The notes: generated from the sequence alone by a model not told the origin. A DNA stretch of 15,557 nt from an uncultured Clostridia bacterium (GCA_946184215.1 CAMHER010000023.1:1-15557); one strand, 5' to 3'; numbered from the stretch's first letter, positions 1-7,266 are shown. Program-made: numbers and translations.

Positions 1-1
1 G

Positions 2-1816
2 ATGCGTCTTGCGCCGCAGACAGCCCGTGTGGAGCGCGGCGGTGCCGAGAAGACCGTCCCGATCGACGAGGTACAAAAGGGCGACGTTTTTCTCGTCCGT
101 CCCGGTGAGAGCATCCCGGTGGACGGCGTGGTACTGGAAGGCGAGAGCTCGGTGAATGAGGCTGCGCTCACGGGCGAGAGCATCCCCGTGGACAAGACCG
201 CGGGCGACCGTGTCAGCGCCGCCACGGTCAATCAGTCCGGCTTCATCCGCTGCGAGGCGACGCGCGTGGGTGAAGACACCACGCTCTCCCAGATCATCAA
301 AATGGTCAGCGACGCCTCTGCCACCAAGGCCCCCATTGCGAAGCTGGCCGACAAGGTCTCCGGCATATTCGTTCCGGCCGTGATCGGCATCGCCCTCGTC
401 ACCTTTGGGATCTGGCTGCTGCTGGGGAAGGAATTTGCCTTTGCCCTCTCCCGCGGCATCGCTGTGCTGGTAATCAGCTGTCCCTGCGCGCTGGGGCTGG
501 CCACACCCGTGGCGATCATGGTGGGCAACGGTATGGGGGCGAAAAACGGCATCCTGTTCAAAACCGCCGTCTCCCTTGAGCAGACCGGCAAGACGCAGAT
601 CGTCGTTCTCGACAAGACCGGCACCGTTACCAACGGTGAGCCTGTTGTCACCGATCTGATCCCCGCCGAGGGGGTGACGGAAGAGCAGCTGTTCACCGCG
701 GCGCTGGCGCTGGAAAAGAAGAGCGAACACCCGCTGGCCAGGGCTATCACCGCCTATGGCGAGGAAAAAGGCGTTGCCGCTGCGCCGATCGAGAACTTCA
801 CGGCTCTGCCCGGCAACGGCCTGCGCGCAACGCAAAACGGCGAAGTGCTGCTGGGCGGAAGCATGAAGTATGTTTCCTCCCTCGTCTCCGTGCCGGACAC
901 GCTGCGCGCCGGGGCGGAAGCACTTGCCGAAAAGGGAAAGACCCCTCTGCTCTTTGCAAAGGGCGGCTTGCTGCTCGGGCTGATTGCCGTGGCGGACACC
1001 GTAAAGCCCGACGCTGTGGAGGCCGTGCGTGAACTGAAGGGCATGGGGATCCGTGTCGTCATGCTGACCGGTGACAATTCCCGCACCGCTGCCGCCATCG
1101 GTGCGCAGGTGGACGCCGATGAGGTGATCTCCGGCGTGCTGCCGGAGGGAAAAGAGAGTGTGATCCGTTCTCTTCAAGAGCGCGGGCGGGTCGCCATGGT
1201 GGGCGACGGCATCAACGACGCCCCCGCTCTGACGCGCGCAGACGTGGGCATCGCCATCGGCGCGGGAGCCGACGTGGCCGTAGATGCGGCAGATGTGGTA
1301 CTGATGAAGAGCCGGATGCGCGACGTGCCCGCTGCGATCCGTCTGAGCCGTGCCACGCTCGTCAATATTAAGGAAAACCTGTTCTGGGCCTTTTTCTACA
1401 ACATCATCTGCATTCCCCTGGCCGCAGGCGCCTACGCCCGTTTCGGGCTGACGCTCAGCCCCATGATTGGCGCGGCGGCCATGAGCCTTTCCAGCTTTTG
1501 CGTCGTAACAAACGCGCTGCGCCTGAACTTCTGCAGGCTCTATGATCCCACGCGGGACAAAAAAATCAAAAACACGCTCAAAGAGCGTGAAGAGGAGGAA
1601 AAAAACATGACCAAAACCCTGAAGATCGAAGGCATGATGTGCCCCCACTGCGAAGCACGTGTGAAGAAGGCGCTGGAGGCCGTCGACGGCGTCGCCGCCG
1701 CCGAGGTCAGCCACGAGGCCGGCACCGCCGTCGTCATGCTCAGTGCCGACGTGGCAAACGACACGCTCAGGAACGCCGTCGAGGCGCAGGACTACAAAGT
1801 TCTCGGCATCGAGTGA
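2..1816 (+). CDS. copA: Cu(I)-exporting P1B-type ATPase, 3' part, with C-terminal HMA domain
   Basis: This membrane pump exports Cu(I) using ATP. The visible 604 residues hold the actuator loop TGES (57-60), the intramembrane metal site CPC (160-162), the phosphorylation motif DKTGT (204-208), the nucleotide-binding SEHPLA (241-246) and GDGIND (401-406). The late-helix residues YN (466-467) and MSLSS (494-498) are typical of the copper-specific P1B-1 group. A charged linker (about 518-535) leads to a C-terminal HMA domain with GMMCPHC (544-550). The ATG at position 2 lies inside the conserved stretch before the actuator domain, so the true start, the N-terminal helices and any N-terminal HMA domains are upstream of the window. 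The ATPase normally ends near residue 520, so the HMA tail is a CopZ-like module fused in frame. An internal ribosome binding site precedes it. A strong terminator follows 10 nt after the stop. Confidence 0.95.
   Translation: MRLAPQTARVERGGAEKTVPIDEVQKGDVFLVRPGESIPVDGVVLEGESSVNEAALTGESIPVDKTAGDRVSAATVNQSGFIRCEATRVGEDTTLSQIIKMVSDASATKAPIAKLADKVSGIFVPAVIGIALVTFGIWLLLGKEFAFALSRGIAVLVISCPCALGLATPVAIMVGNGMGAKNGILFKTAVSLEQTGKTQIVVLDKTGTVTNGEPVVTDLIPAEGVTEEQLFTAALALEKKSEHPLARAITAYGEEKGVAAAPIENFTALPGNGLRATQNGEVLLGGSMKYVSSLVSVPDTLRAGAEALAEKGKTPLLFAKGGLLLGLIAVADTVKPDAVEAVRELKGMGIRVVMLTGDNSRTAAAIGAQVDADEVISGVLPEGKESVIRSLQERGRVAMVGDGINDAPALTRADVGIAIGAGADVAVDAADVVLMKSRMRDVPAAIRLSRATLVNIKENLFWAFFYNIICIPLAAGAYARFGLTLSPMIGAAAMSLSSFCVVTNALRLNFCRLYDPTRDKKIKNTLKEREEEEKNMTKTLKIEGMMCPHCEARVKKALEAVDGVAAAEVSHEAGTAVVMLSADVANDTLRNAVEAQDYKVLGIE
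1593..1609 (+). promoter_or_regulatory. Internal ribosome binding site and ATG for a free CopZ-like HMA peptide
   Basis: A perfect AGGAGG (1593-1598) stands 8 nt before an in-frame ATG (1607-1609) inside the ATPase gene, exactly where the linker ends and the HMA domain begins. Initiation here would give a 69-residue soluble copper chaperone with CPHC at residues 12-15, ending at 1816. The site also encodes the Glu-rich linker, so part of the match may be coding constraint. That the internal start is used is inferred. Confidence 0.5.
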
Positions 1817-1826
1817 GTTTCCGATG

Positions 1827-1860
1827 AAAAACCGCTGTGCCAGTCGGCACAGCGGTTTTT
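1827..1860 (+). terminator. Bidirectional intrinsic terminator after copA
   Basis: A perfect 15-bp stem (1827-1841 with 1846-1860), loop AGTC, has five A on the left and five T on the right. It follows the copA stop at 1814-1816 by 10 nt. A near copy of its core lies at 2075-2102. Confidence 0.9.
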
Positions 1861-1864
1861 CAGC

Positions 1865-2067
1865 TTGTCAAAGAAGTCCCATAGGACTTCTTTGACTGCG
1901 CTTCTCCCGCCGCGCATTTTGACTGCCAGTCAAAATGCGATTACCCGAAAAAGCCTGTTGTACCAGGCTTTTTCGGACGACGGGTTATTGTACTCGAGGC
2001 GGGTCTTAACCCCCTCGAGCTCCCCCGCGGCTCTGTTATCTAAGCTTTTTTGGAGGTTCTTTGACAA
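1865..2067. repeat. MITE-like hairpin cluster with 11-bp terminal inverted repeats
   Basis: This 203-nt stretch holds no credible gene. It begins TTGTCAAAGAA (1865-1875) and ends with the exact reverse complement TTCTTTGACAA (2057-2067). Inside are four successive hairpins: 1867-1879/1884-1896 (13 bp, loop CATA); 1913-1925/1927-1939 (CGCATTTTGAC core); 1945-1957/1964-1976 (13 bp, loop TTGTAC); and 1993-2019 (CTCGAGG then GGGT, with a one-base bulge). Such closely packed perfect stems bounded by inverted repeats fit a miniature inverted-repeat element or REP-type intergenic repeat. No target-site duplication is evident. The identity as a mobile element is inferred. Confidence 0.5.
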
Positions 2068-2074
2068 TCTCAAG

Positions 2075-2109
2075 AACCGCTGTGCCTGTCGGCACAGCGG
2101 TTTCGATTT
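2075..2109 (+). terminator. Second copy of the AACCGCTGTGCC terminator hairpin
   Basis: A 12-bp perfect stem (2075-2086 with 2091-2102), loop TGTC, is followed by TTTCGATTTTT. Its stem matches the core of the hairpin at 1829-1858, and the loops differ by one base. It lies 12 nt past the tcdA stop, where on the minus strand the T-tract is poor, so its better orientation is plus. That suggests duplication or displacement of the copA terminator. Confidence 0.65.
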
Positions 2110-2120
2110 TTCAGACCTTT

Positions 2121-2834
2121 TCAGATGCCGGCAAGGTATCGGACGACCTCACATGCGATCATCAATCCCGCCGTCGGCGGCACAAAGGCCGTGCTGCCCG
2201 GCGCCGGGCGGCCCTGGACGCCCTTGGTCTCGCTGCCCTCCTCCCGGATGGCAGGAATCTCCTCGGAATAAATGACCTTCAGATGCTCCACGCCGCGGCG
2301 GCGCAGCTCCTTGCGCATGACGCGGGCCAGGTGGCAGTAGCGCGTCTCGGAAAGGTCCGCGATCCGCAGCAGGCTCGGATCGAGCTTGTTGCCCGTTCCC
2401 ATGCTGCACAGGATCGGCACGCCCGCGTCCCGGCAGCGCAGCACCAGCGCGATTTTGGCGCTGACGGTGTCGATGGCGTCGATCACATAATCGTATTCGG
2501 CAAAAGGAAAAATGTCGATATTCTCGGCCGTGACAAAGACCGGGTAAGTCCGGATCACGGCAGACGGGTTGATGTCGGCGGCGCGGGCGGCGGCCACATC
2601 GGTTTTCCGCATGCCCACCGTGGAGCGCAGCGCAAGAAGCTGGCGGTTGAGGTTGCTGAGGGAAACCGTATCGTTGTCGATCAGATCCAGCGCGCCGACG
2701 CCGCTGCGCACAAGCGCTTCAAAGGCGAAGCTGCCAACGCCGCCTAGGCCGAAGATTGCCACGCGGGCATTCTGCAGCCGATCAAGGCCGTCGCTGCCGA
2801 AAAGAATCCGTGCTCTGACAAAGGGATCTTCCAT
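2121..2834 (-). CDS. tcdA: tRNA threonylcarbamoyladenosine dehydratase (ThiF/E1-like)
   Basis: This 237-residue ThiF/MoeB-type protein uses ATP to adenylate and cyclise t6A at position 37 of ANN-decoding tRNAs (known for E. coli TcdA/CsdL). The sequence shows the glycine-rich nucleotide loop GLGGVGS (29-35), the acidic LIDNDTV (51-57), SNLNRQ (60-65) and a Lys at 77 that contacts phosphate in the family. The C-terminal PPTAGL segment (about 223) and hydrophobic tail also fit TcdA. It is slightly shorter than E. coli TcdA (268 aa). The start is supported by GGAGG seven nt upstream (2842-2846). It is divergently transcribed from the ParB-like/BMP gene and looks monocistronic. Other ThiF relatives such as MoeB or ThiF are less likely: the residues around the start and the SETRYCHLARVMRKELRRRG region fit TcdA. 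Confidence 0.88.
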   Translation of the reverse strand: MEDPFVRARILFGSDGLDRLQNARVAIFGLGGVGSFAFEALVRSGVGALDLIDNDTVSLSNLNRQLLALRSTVGMRKTDVAAARAADINPSAVIRTYPVFVTAENIDIFPFAEYDYVIDAIDTVSAKIALVLRCRDAGVPILCSMGTGNKLDPSLLRIADLSETRYCHLARVMRKELRRRGVEHLKVIYSEEIPAIREEGSETKGVQGRPAPGSTAFVPPTAGLMIACEVVRYLAGI

Positions 2835-2863
2835 CCTTCTTCCTCCCGTTCGCTTTCCGTCCC

Positions 2864-2893
2864 ATGATAGTGTAAAAAACCGCTCTTTGTCAA
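2864..2893 (-). promoter_or_regulatory. Sigma-A promoter of tcdA
   Basis: On the minus strand a perfect -35 TTGACA (2888-2893) is separated by 18 nt from -10 TATCAT (2864-2869), about 30 nt before the start codon. Its -35 box lies only 11 bp from the -35 box of the divergent promoter. Confidence 0.7.
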
Positions 2894-2904
2894 GGAAAAT
2901 GCGG

Positions 2905-2933
2905 TTGCAATTGCCATAGGGCTGTAATATAAT
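2905..2933 (+). promoter_or_regulatory. Sigma-A promoter of the ParB-like/BMP gene
   Basis: TTGCAA (2905-2910), a 17-nt spacer and a perfect TATAAT (2928-2933). The ATG at 2932 overlaps this -10 box and so cannot be the start. The ATG at 2962, with GGAGG at 2950-2954, is used instead. Confidence 0.8.
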
Positions 2934-2961
2934 GGCGACACTAAAAACCGGAGGTATCCAA

Positions 2962-4917
2962 ATGGCAACAGGTGAAGCCCAACAGTATTACGCAGCCGCT
3001 CTTAAAGCCGGGCAGAAATGCTACCGCGAAGCAGTGTTGAAAGGAGAATATCCTTATCCCCAGGTCCTTGACGAGATCTTTGACGAGCATCTTGCCGCCG
3101 GCCGGGTCGAGCTCGGCACCATGAATATCCCGATGGATCAGATCGTCGGAACCAAGAGCCAGGGCCGCCGCAATGCCTTTGCCTCCAACTTCATGCCTCT
3201 TCTGCCCATGGAGACGGAGTTCGGTATGAAGTGGCTTTCGCTGTGCGAGGCAAATTTAAGCAGCGAGGGGATCCGCGATCCCATCCGCTGCTACGAATAC
3301 CTCGGCCGCTTTTATGTGCAGGAGGGCAACAAGCGCGTCAGCGTGCTGCGTGCCTTTGACTCGCCTTCGATCGCGGCGAGCGTTGTGCGCATCATTCCCG
3401 TCTGGTCCGAGGAGGAAGAGATCCGCGTCTATTACGAGTTCATGGAGTTCTATGCGCTCAGCAAGCTCTACCGCGTGCGTTTCAGCCGTCCGGGACAATA
3501 CCGGAAGCTGCAGGCCGCTCTTGGTTTTGAACCGGATCACGTTTGGACGGAGGATGAACGCCGCAGCTTTTTGGCGGCTCTTTCCACCTTTGAGCGCGCG
3601 CTTGAATCCCAGCGCGGCGCGGCGCAGCAGGTCTCGGCCAGCGAGTTGTTTTTGCTTTGGCTGCAGCTCTACAGCCTTGGCGAGCTGAAGACCATGTCGG
3701 CCAAGGCTTTGGGCGAGTCGATCGCCAAGCTGCTGCCGGACGCGCGTCTGCAGGGCGAGCGTGAGCCCATCGACATGAGCACCGAGCCGGAGCAGGCGGA
3801 CAAGAACATCTTCTCCAAGCTCATTGACGCTGTGCTCCTCCCCAACCATCTGAACGTCGCCTTTATCAACGACCGCAAGAGTGAGGACAGTCCCTGGGTC
3901 TATGCCCACGACCAGGGGCGTCTGGCCATGGAGGAATACTTCGGCGACAAGCTCAGCGTCCGGGTCTACACCGCGCTGGACGGCTGCGAGCCGGATTCTC
4001 TCTTTGACGCCGCCGTGGCCGACGGCGCGCAGGTGATCTTCGCCACAACGCCCTCGCTGATCTCCGCCTGCCGCAAGGCCTCGGCGAAATATCCCGACTG
4101 CAGGATCCTGAACTGCTCGGTTTCCATGCCCTTCCCCGGCGTGCGCACCTATTACAGCCGCATCTACGAGGGCAAATTCATCTCCGGGGCGGTGGCAGGC
4201 GCCATGACGCACACGGGCCGCATCGGCTATATTGCCAGCAGCCCCATCTACGGTGTCCCCGCCGGGATCAACGCTTTCGCGCTGGGCGCCACGCTGACCA
4301 ACCCGGACGTGGAGGTGCTCCTGCGCTGGACCTGTGTGTCGCAGGACGCGATCCGTGAACTGCGCGAGCTGGGCTGCGATATGATTGCAAACCGCGATGT
4401 CATCACCGAGGCACAGGCACATGAGGCCTACGGCCTCTGCCGTGCGGAGGGAGACGGCACGCTCACGCCCATTCTCTCGCCGGTGTGGAGCTGGGGTGAG
4501 TTTTATATCCGCCTGATTCAGAGCATTTTCTCCGGTGCCTGGGAAGAACTGGGCGACCGCTCGCAGAAGGCTGTCAATTACTGGTGGGGCCTGAGCTCCG
4601 GCGTGGTCGACATCCGCGCCTGCGAGGCGCTGCCCGTGGCGATGGCGGAGCTTGTGGATATTCTCAAGCGCGGCGTGATCTCCGGGCTGATCGCCCCCTT
4701 CTGCCGCCGCATCATCGCCCAGGACGGAGAGCTTATCAACGACGGCGGACACGCGCTGACGCCGGAGGAGATCCTGCATATCGACTGGCTGTGTGACCGC
4801 GTACAGGGCTCGATCCCGTCCTATGACGAGCTGCTGCCGTTTGCCCGCTCGATCGTCCGTCTGCAGGGTATTTACCGGGAGAAGATTCCGCCGGAGAAGG
4901 ATGGTGTACAGCTGTGA
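2962..4917 (+). CDS. Cytosolic ParB/sulfiredoxin-like + BMP-type ligand-binding protein
   Basis: The 651-residue protein has no signal peptide, lipobox or membrane segment. Residues about 50-145 resemble a ParB/sulfiredoxin N-terminal domain: IPMDQIVGT, a conserved FMPLLP, then RFYVQEGNKRVSVLR (116-130) with GNKR (122-125) where ParB-like proteins bind nucleotide phosphate. Residues about 297-560 match the BMP/Med/PnrA periplasmic-binding fold (PWVYAHDQGR, YYSRIYEGKFISGAVAG, GRIGYIASSPI, GINAFALGA). BMP proteins are normally exported nucleoside-binding lipoproteins of ABC importers, but this one should stay in the cytoplasm and no permease or ATPase gene is adjacent. GGAGG sits 7 nt before the ATG. 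The stop overlaps the GTG start of the metallophosphoesterase by 4 nt, so the two are probably translationally coupled. Automated annotation as an ABC substrate-binding protein would be misleading; the ligand and role are unknown. Confidence 0.8.
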   Translation: MATGEAQQYYAAALKAGQKCYREAVLKGEYPYPQVLDEIFDEHLAAGRVELGTMNIPMDQIVGTKSQGRRNAFASNFMPLLPMETEFGMKWLSLCEANLSSEGIRDPIRCYEYLGRFYVQEGNKRVSVLRAFDSPSIAASVVRIIPVWSEEEEIRVYYEFMEFYALSKLYRVRFSRPGQYRKLQAALGFEPDHVWTEDERRSFLAALSTFERALESQRGAAQQVSASELFLLWLQLYSLGELKTMSAKALGESIAKLLPDARLQGEREPIDMSTEPEQADKNIFSKLIDAVLLPNHLNVAFINDRKSEDSPWVYAHDQGRLAMEEYFGDKLSVRVYTALDGCEPDSLFDAAVADGAQVIFATTPSLISACRKASAKYPDCRILNCSVSMPFPGVRTYYSRIYEGKFISGAVAGAMTHTGRIGYIASSPIYGVPAGINAFALGATLTNPDVEVLLRWTCVSQDAIRELRELGCDMIANRDVITEAQAHEAYGLCRAEGDGTLTPILSPVWSWGEFYIRLIQSIFSGAWEELGDRSQKAVNYWWGLSSGVVDIRACEALPVAMAELVDILKRGVISGLIAPFCRRIIAQDGELINDGGHALTPEEILHIDWLCDRVQGSIPSYDELLPFARSIVRLQGIYREKIPPEKDGVQL

Positions 4918-5504
4918 AGATCCTGCTTTTGGCCGACAAGGAGGACCCCTTTCTGTGGGACTATTACCGTCCGGGCAACCTGGACGGGATCGATCTGATC
5001 CTCTCCTGCGGCGATCTGAAGGCCAATTATCTCAGCTTTCTTGTCACCATGGGCCGCGCCCCCGTGCTGTACGTTCACGGCAACCATGACCTGCGCTACG
5101 AGACCGAGCCCCCCGAGGGCTGCGACTGCATCGACGACAAACTTGTGGTATACAAGGGCCTGCGGATCCTGGGTCTCGGCGGAAGCGCCCTGTACAGCCA
5201 TCAGCCCCTGCAGTATACCGAGCGGCAGATGAAAAAACGGATCAACCGGCGGTGGCTCGATATCCGGCGAAAGGGCGGCGTCGATATCCTGCTGACGCAT
5301 GCGCCGGCAGCCGGTTGGGGCGACGGGCAGGACTATGCCCACCGCGGCTTTGCCTGCTTCAACGATTTTATCGACAAGTACGCCCCCGCCTATCACGTTC
5401 ACGGCCATGTCCACATGAATTACAGCTACGGCGCGCCCCGCACCATGCAGCACGGTGATACCACGGTCATCAACGCCTGGGGCAAATATCTGTTGGAGAT
5501 ATAA
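4914..5504 (+). CDS. Calcineurin-like metallophosphoesterase with altered first motif
   Basis: This 196-residue protein is a predicted metal-dependent phosphohydrolase of the calcineurin-like superfamily. Visible motifs are CGDL (G33 D34), GNHD (56-59), the third-motif His in LTHAP (H129) and GHVH (164-167). The first motif, normally DxH, reads D8-K9-E10 in LLLADKEDP, so the usual metal-binding His is replaced by Glu. No membrane segment is present. It starts with GTG at 4914, inside the GTGA overlap with the upstream BMP-like gene, with GGAGAAGG about 13 nt before. The tight coupling suggests it acts with that protein, perhaps hydrolysing a nucleotide or nucleoside derivative. The substrate cannot be read from sequence. 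A strong terminator follows directly. Confidence 0.85.
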   Translation: MKILLLADKEDPFLWDYYRPGNLDGIDLILSCGDLKANYLSFLVTMGRAPVLYVHGNHDLRYETEPPEGCDCIDDKLVVYKGLRILGLGGSALYSHQPLQYTERQMKKRINRRWLDIRRKGGVDILLTHAPAAGWGDGQDYAHRGFACFNDFIDKYAPAYHVHGHVHMNYSYGAPRTMQHGDTTVINAWGKYLLEI

Positions 5505-5546
5505 AAAATGGAAGATCCGGGACTGTTGTCCCGGATCTTCCATTTT
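5505..5546. terminator. Bidirectional terminator between convergent genes
   Basis: A perfect 19-bp stem (5505-5523 with 5528-5546), loop TGTT, has four A and four T at its ends. It serves the metallophosphoesterase on the plus strand and the DUF4015 gene on the minus strand. Confidence 0.9.
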
Positions 5547-5561
5547 GCCTGCAAATGCGTA

Positions 5562-6719
5562 TCATTCCTCTTCCACGTCGATCAAAACCCAGGAGATCTT
5601 GTCCGGGTTGTCGGGCAGATAATTCTGCACGACCGGAACGAAGCGGGAAGCCGCGGCCGTCTCGGTAATGCTGTGCAGGACGTCTTCCAGATTATACTTA
5701 TAGGTGCCGCGGTCCGTGGGATAATAGACCCGGTCAAAAAGCTTGAAAAACAGGGGCGTGTTCTGTCCCGTTCCCTCGTCTGTTTTGACAAGGGACGTGG
5801 GCGTATAGCTGTAAATAGACAGGACCTTGCCCCGCTCCCGGTCGCTCAGCTGCTGGGCCACGCTGATGGCAAAGCCGCATACGCCGCCGACGGCGCTGGG
5901 CGTGGTGGACATTTCGGCCGTGTAGAGAAACTCCATCTCTCCCCTGGACTCATCCGGCACGGGATGGCGCAGATCGGCAAGCACGACCTCGTCAAAGCCC
6001 ATGTCATACAGCTCTCTCGCCATTTCGACCACATAGTCGCGCACCCGCTGGCTGTAAGGATCCAGCCACATGCCGACGTCGTCGTAATAGTTCATGCCGG
6101 AAGCAGTTTTCAGCGCGACCAGCGTGCTGTAGCCCGGGAAGCGCTCATCCACGCAGCAGCTGATCTGCGCGACGAGATAGACATTTTTCTCCTTGAGCAT
6201 GTCCACATAGCGCTGGATGGAATTGGTGGTCTCGTTCTCGCTGGACAGGCCGTAGGCCACGGCGGCGTTGGCATGGGAAAACCACATCAGGTTGCCGCTG
6301 CGCGGCTTCATCTCCAGCAGCAGTGCGTTGCCGGTCTGCAGACGGGCAGCATACTCCTCCAGCTTTTCAAGGGTGAGATTTTCATGCGGGACATAGATCG
6401 CGCGCACCGGTCTGACATCCGTGCGGGCGATGGGCAGAACGGAGGAATAATCCGGCGAGTCAAAGCTGATCGAGACGGAGGTGTGCTCCATCACGGGGCT
6501 GTCCGTTCCCTCGCTGTCGAGTGCGTCCGAAGCGGTGCTCTCCCCCTCCAGGATGGGCAGCACGACCTTGACGTCGTCCTTGGTGATGACGGCGTACTTC
6601 TGCATGCTGTAGAACAGGACGATCAGCAAAGCCACCAATGCCACCGCTACCGCGACAGCCACATAGTAATGCGACCGCTTCTTTCGGCTGCCCTTATAGA
6701 ATTCGGCGTGTCTTGCCAT
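5562..6719 (-). CDS. Membrane-anchored putative glycoside hydrolase (DUF4015 family)
   Basis: The 385-residue protein has a basic N-terminus, one membrane helix (about 18-38), a variable acidic linker (45-95) and a TIM-barrel-like domain resembling DUF4015 (putative glycosyl hydrolase). Family-like segments are the strand LLLEMKPRSG (133-142), WLDPYSQRVRDYV (218-230) and GFDEVVLADLRHP (241-253); relatives usually read DYVRFP in the last. No enzyme activity is firmly known for the family. The catalytic domain should lie outside the membrane, perhaps acting on cell-surface polysaccharide (inference). The start lies 8 nt past the rpiB stop. GAGGAG inside the last codons of rpiB serves as its ribosome binding site, so the two are coupled. 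Confidence 0.75.
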   Translation of the reverse strand: MARHAEFYKGSRKKRSHYYVAVAVAVALVALLIVLFYSMQKYAVITKDDVKVVLPILEGESTASDALDSEGTDSPVMEHTSVSISFDSPDYSSVLPIARTDVRPVRAIYVPHENLTLEKLEEYAARLQTGNALLLEMKPRSGNLMWFSHANAAVAYGLSSENETTNSIQRYVDMLKEKNVYLVAQISCCVDERFPGYSTLVALKTASGMNYYDDVGMWLDPYSQRVRDYVVEMARELYDMGFDEVVLADLRHPVPDESRGEMEFLYTAEMSTTPSAVGGVCGFAISVAQQLSDRERGKVLSIYSYTPTSLVKTDEGTGQNTPLFFKLFDRVYYPTDRGTYKYNLEDVLHSITETAAASRFVPVVQNYLPDNPDKISWVLIDVEEE

Positions 6720-6727
6720 GGGTCGGT

Positions 6728-7156
6728 TTACTCCTCAATCATCGAGATGCGGCGGATATGTCTCTCGTCGCCGGAAAACGGCGTGTCCAGGAACGTATCG
6801 ACGATCTTCAGCGCAAGGCCAGGGCCGGTGACACGCGCGCCAAGCGTGAGGACGTTGGCATCGTTGTGCAGTCTCGTCGCTTCGGCGGAGAAGCAGTCCC
6901 CGCACAGGGCGGCGCGGATGCCGCGGACCTTGTTCGCGGTAATGGAAACACCGATGCCGGTGCCGCAGATCAGGATCCCTTTTTCACATTCCCCGCCCGC
7001 GACGGCCTTTGCCACCGCCTTGGCAAAGACGGGATAATCGCAGCTTGCCTCGGTATAAGTGCCGAAGTCTCTGACCTCAAAGCCGCGCTTCTGCAGATGG
7101 GCAATGATCTCCGCCTTCAGGGCAAAGCCGCCGTGGTCGCTTCCGATTGCAATCAT
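6728..7156 (-). CDS. rpiB: Ribose-5-phosphate isomerase B (RpiB/LacAB family)
   Basis: This cytosolic enzyme interconverts ribose 5-phosphate and ribulose 5-phosphate in the pentose phosphate pathway. The 142 residues match the family's full length. Visible are SDHGG (D7, H8), the active-site loop ICGTGIG with Cys64 and Thr66, and RLHNDANVL with His97 and Asn98. An Arg-rich C-terminal ERHIRRI (131-137) binds the phosphate. GGAGG lies about 9 nt before the ATG, and a promoter is readable at 7201-7229. It is the first gene of a two-gene unit with the DUF4015 protein. A close alternative is an allose-6-phosphate isomerase, which shares these motifs, but no allose genes are nearby. Confidence 0.92.
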   Translation of the reverse strand: MIAIGSDHGGFALKAEIIAHLQKRGFEVRDFGTYTEASCDYPVFAKAVAKAVAGGECEKGILICGTGIGVSITANKVRGIRAALCGDCFSAEATRLHNDANVLTLGARVTGPGLALKIVDTFLDTPFSGDERHIRRISMIEE

Positions 7157-7200
7157 GAGAGAGTTCCTCCGTAAGGTCGTTTTTTATTTTTATCCTGTAT

Positions 7201-7229
7201 AGTTTATCATCAACCGGCGGAAGTATCAA
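7201..7229 (-). promoter_or_regulatory. Sigma-A promoter of rpiB
   Basis: On the minus strand TTGATA (7224-7229), a 17-nt spacer and TAAACT (7201-7206) lie about 45 nt before the rpiB ATG, just beyond the terminator of the upstream operon. Confidence 0.55.
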
Positions 7230-7234
7230 GTATG

Positions 7235-7266
7235 AAAAACGCGGCGGGGTCTCCCCCGCCGCGTTT
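7235..7266 (-). terminator. Terminator of the yabP-to-CoA-transferase operon
   Basis: On the minus strand a 13-bp stem (7254-7266 with 7237-7249, GC-rich core GCGGCGGGG), loop of 4 nt, is followed by TTTTT. It begins 12 nt after the CoA-transferase stop. Confidence 0.9.

Noticed and set aside
1865..2275. Plus-strand frame of 136 codons through the hairpin cluster
   Set aside because: Codes through perfect inverted repeats and into the antisense of tcdA, with no ribosome binding site.
2061..2747. Plus-strand frame of 228 codons antisense to tcdA
   Set aside because: It starts inside the intergenic hairpins and has no domain; tcdA on the other strand is well supported.
2932..2961. Upstream ATG extending the BMP-like protein by 10 residues
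   Set aside because: The ATG overlaps the TATAAT box at 2928-2933 and lacks an RBS; ATG 2962 has GGAGG at the right distance.
3256..4779. Long open frame of 507 codons on the minus strand opposite the ParB-like/BMP gene
   Set aside because: High-GC antisense shadow: Arg/Gly/Ala/His-rich composition, no recognisable domain, and the plus-strand frame has promoter, RBS and clear domains.
5508..7037. Open frame of 509 codons on the plus strand opposite the DUF4015 gene and rpiB
   Set aside because: It begins in a terminator hairpin and runs antisense through two genes with conserved motifs; no family resemblance.
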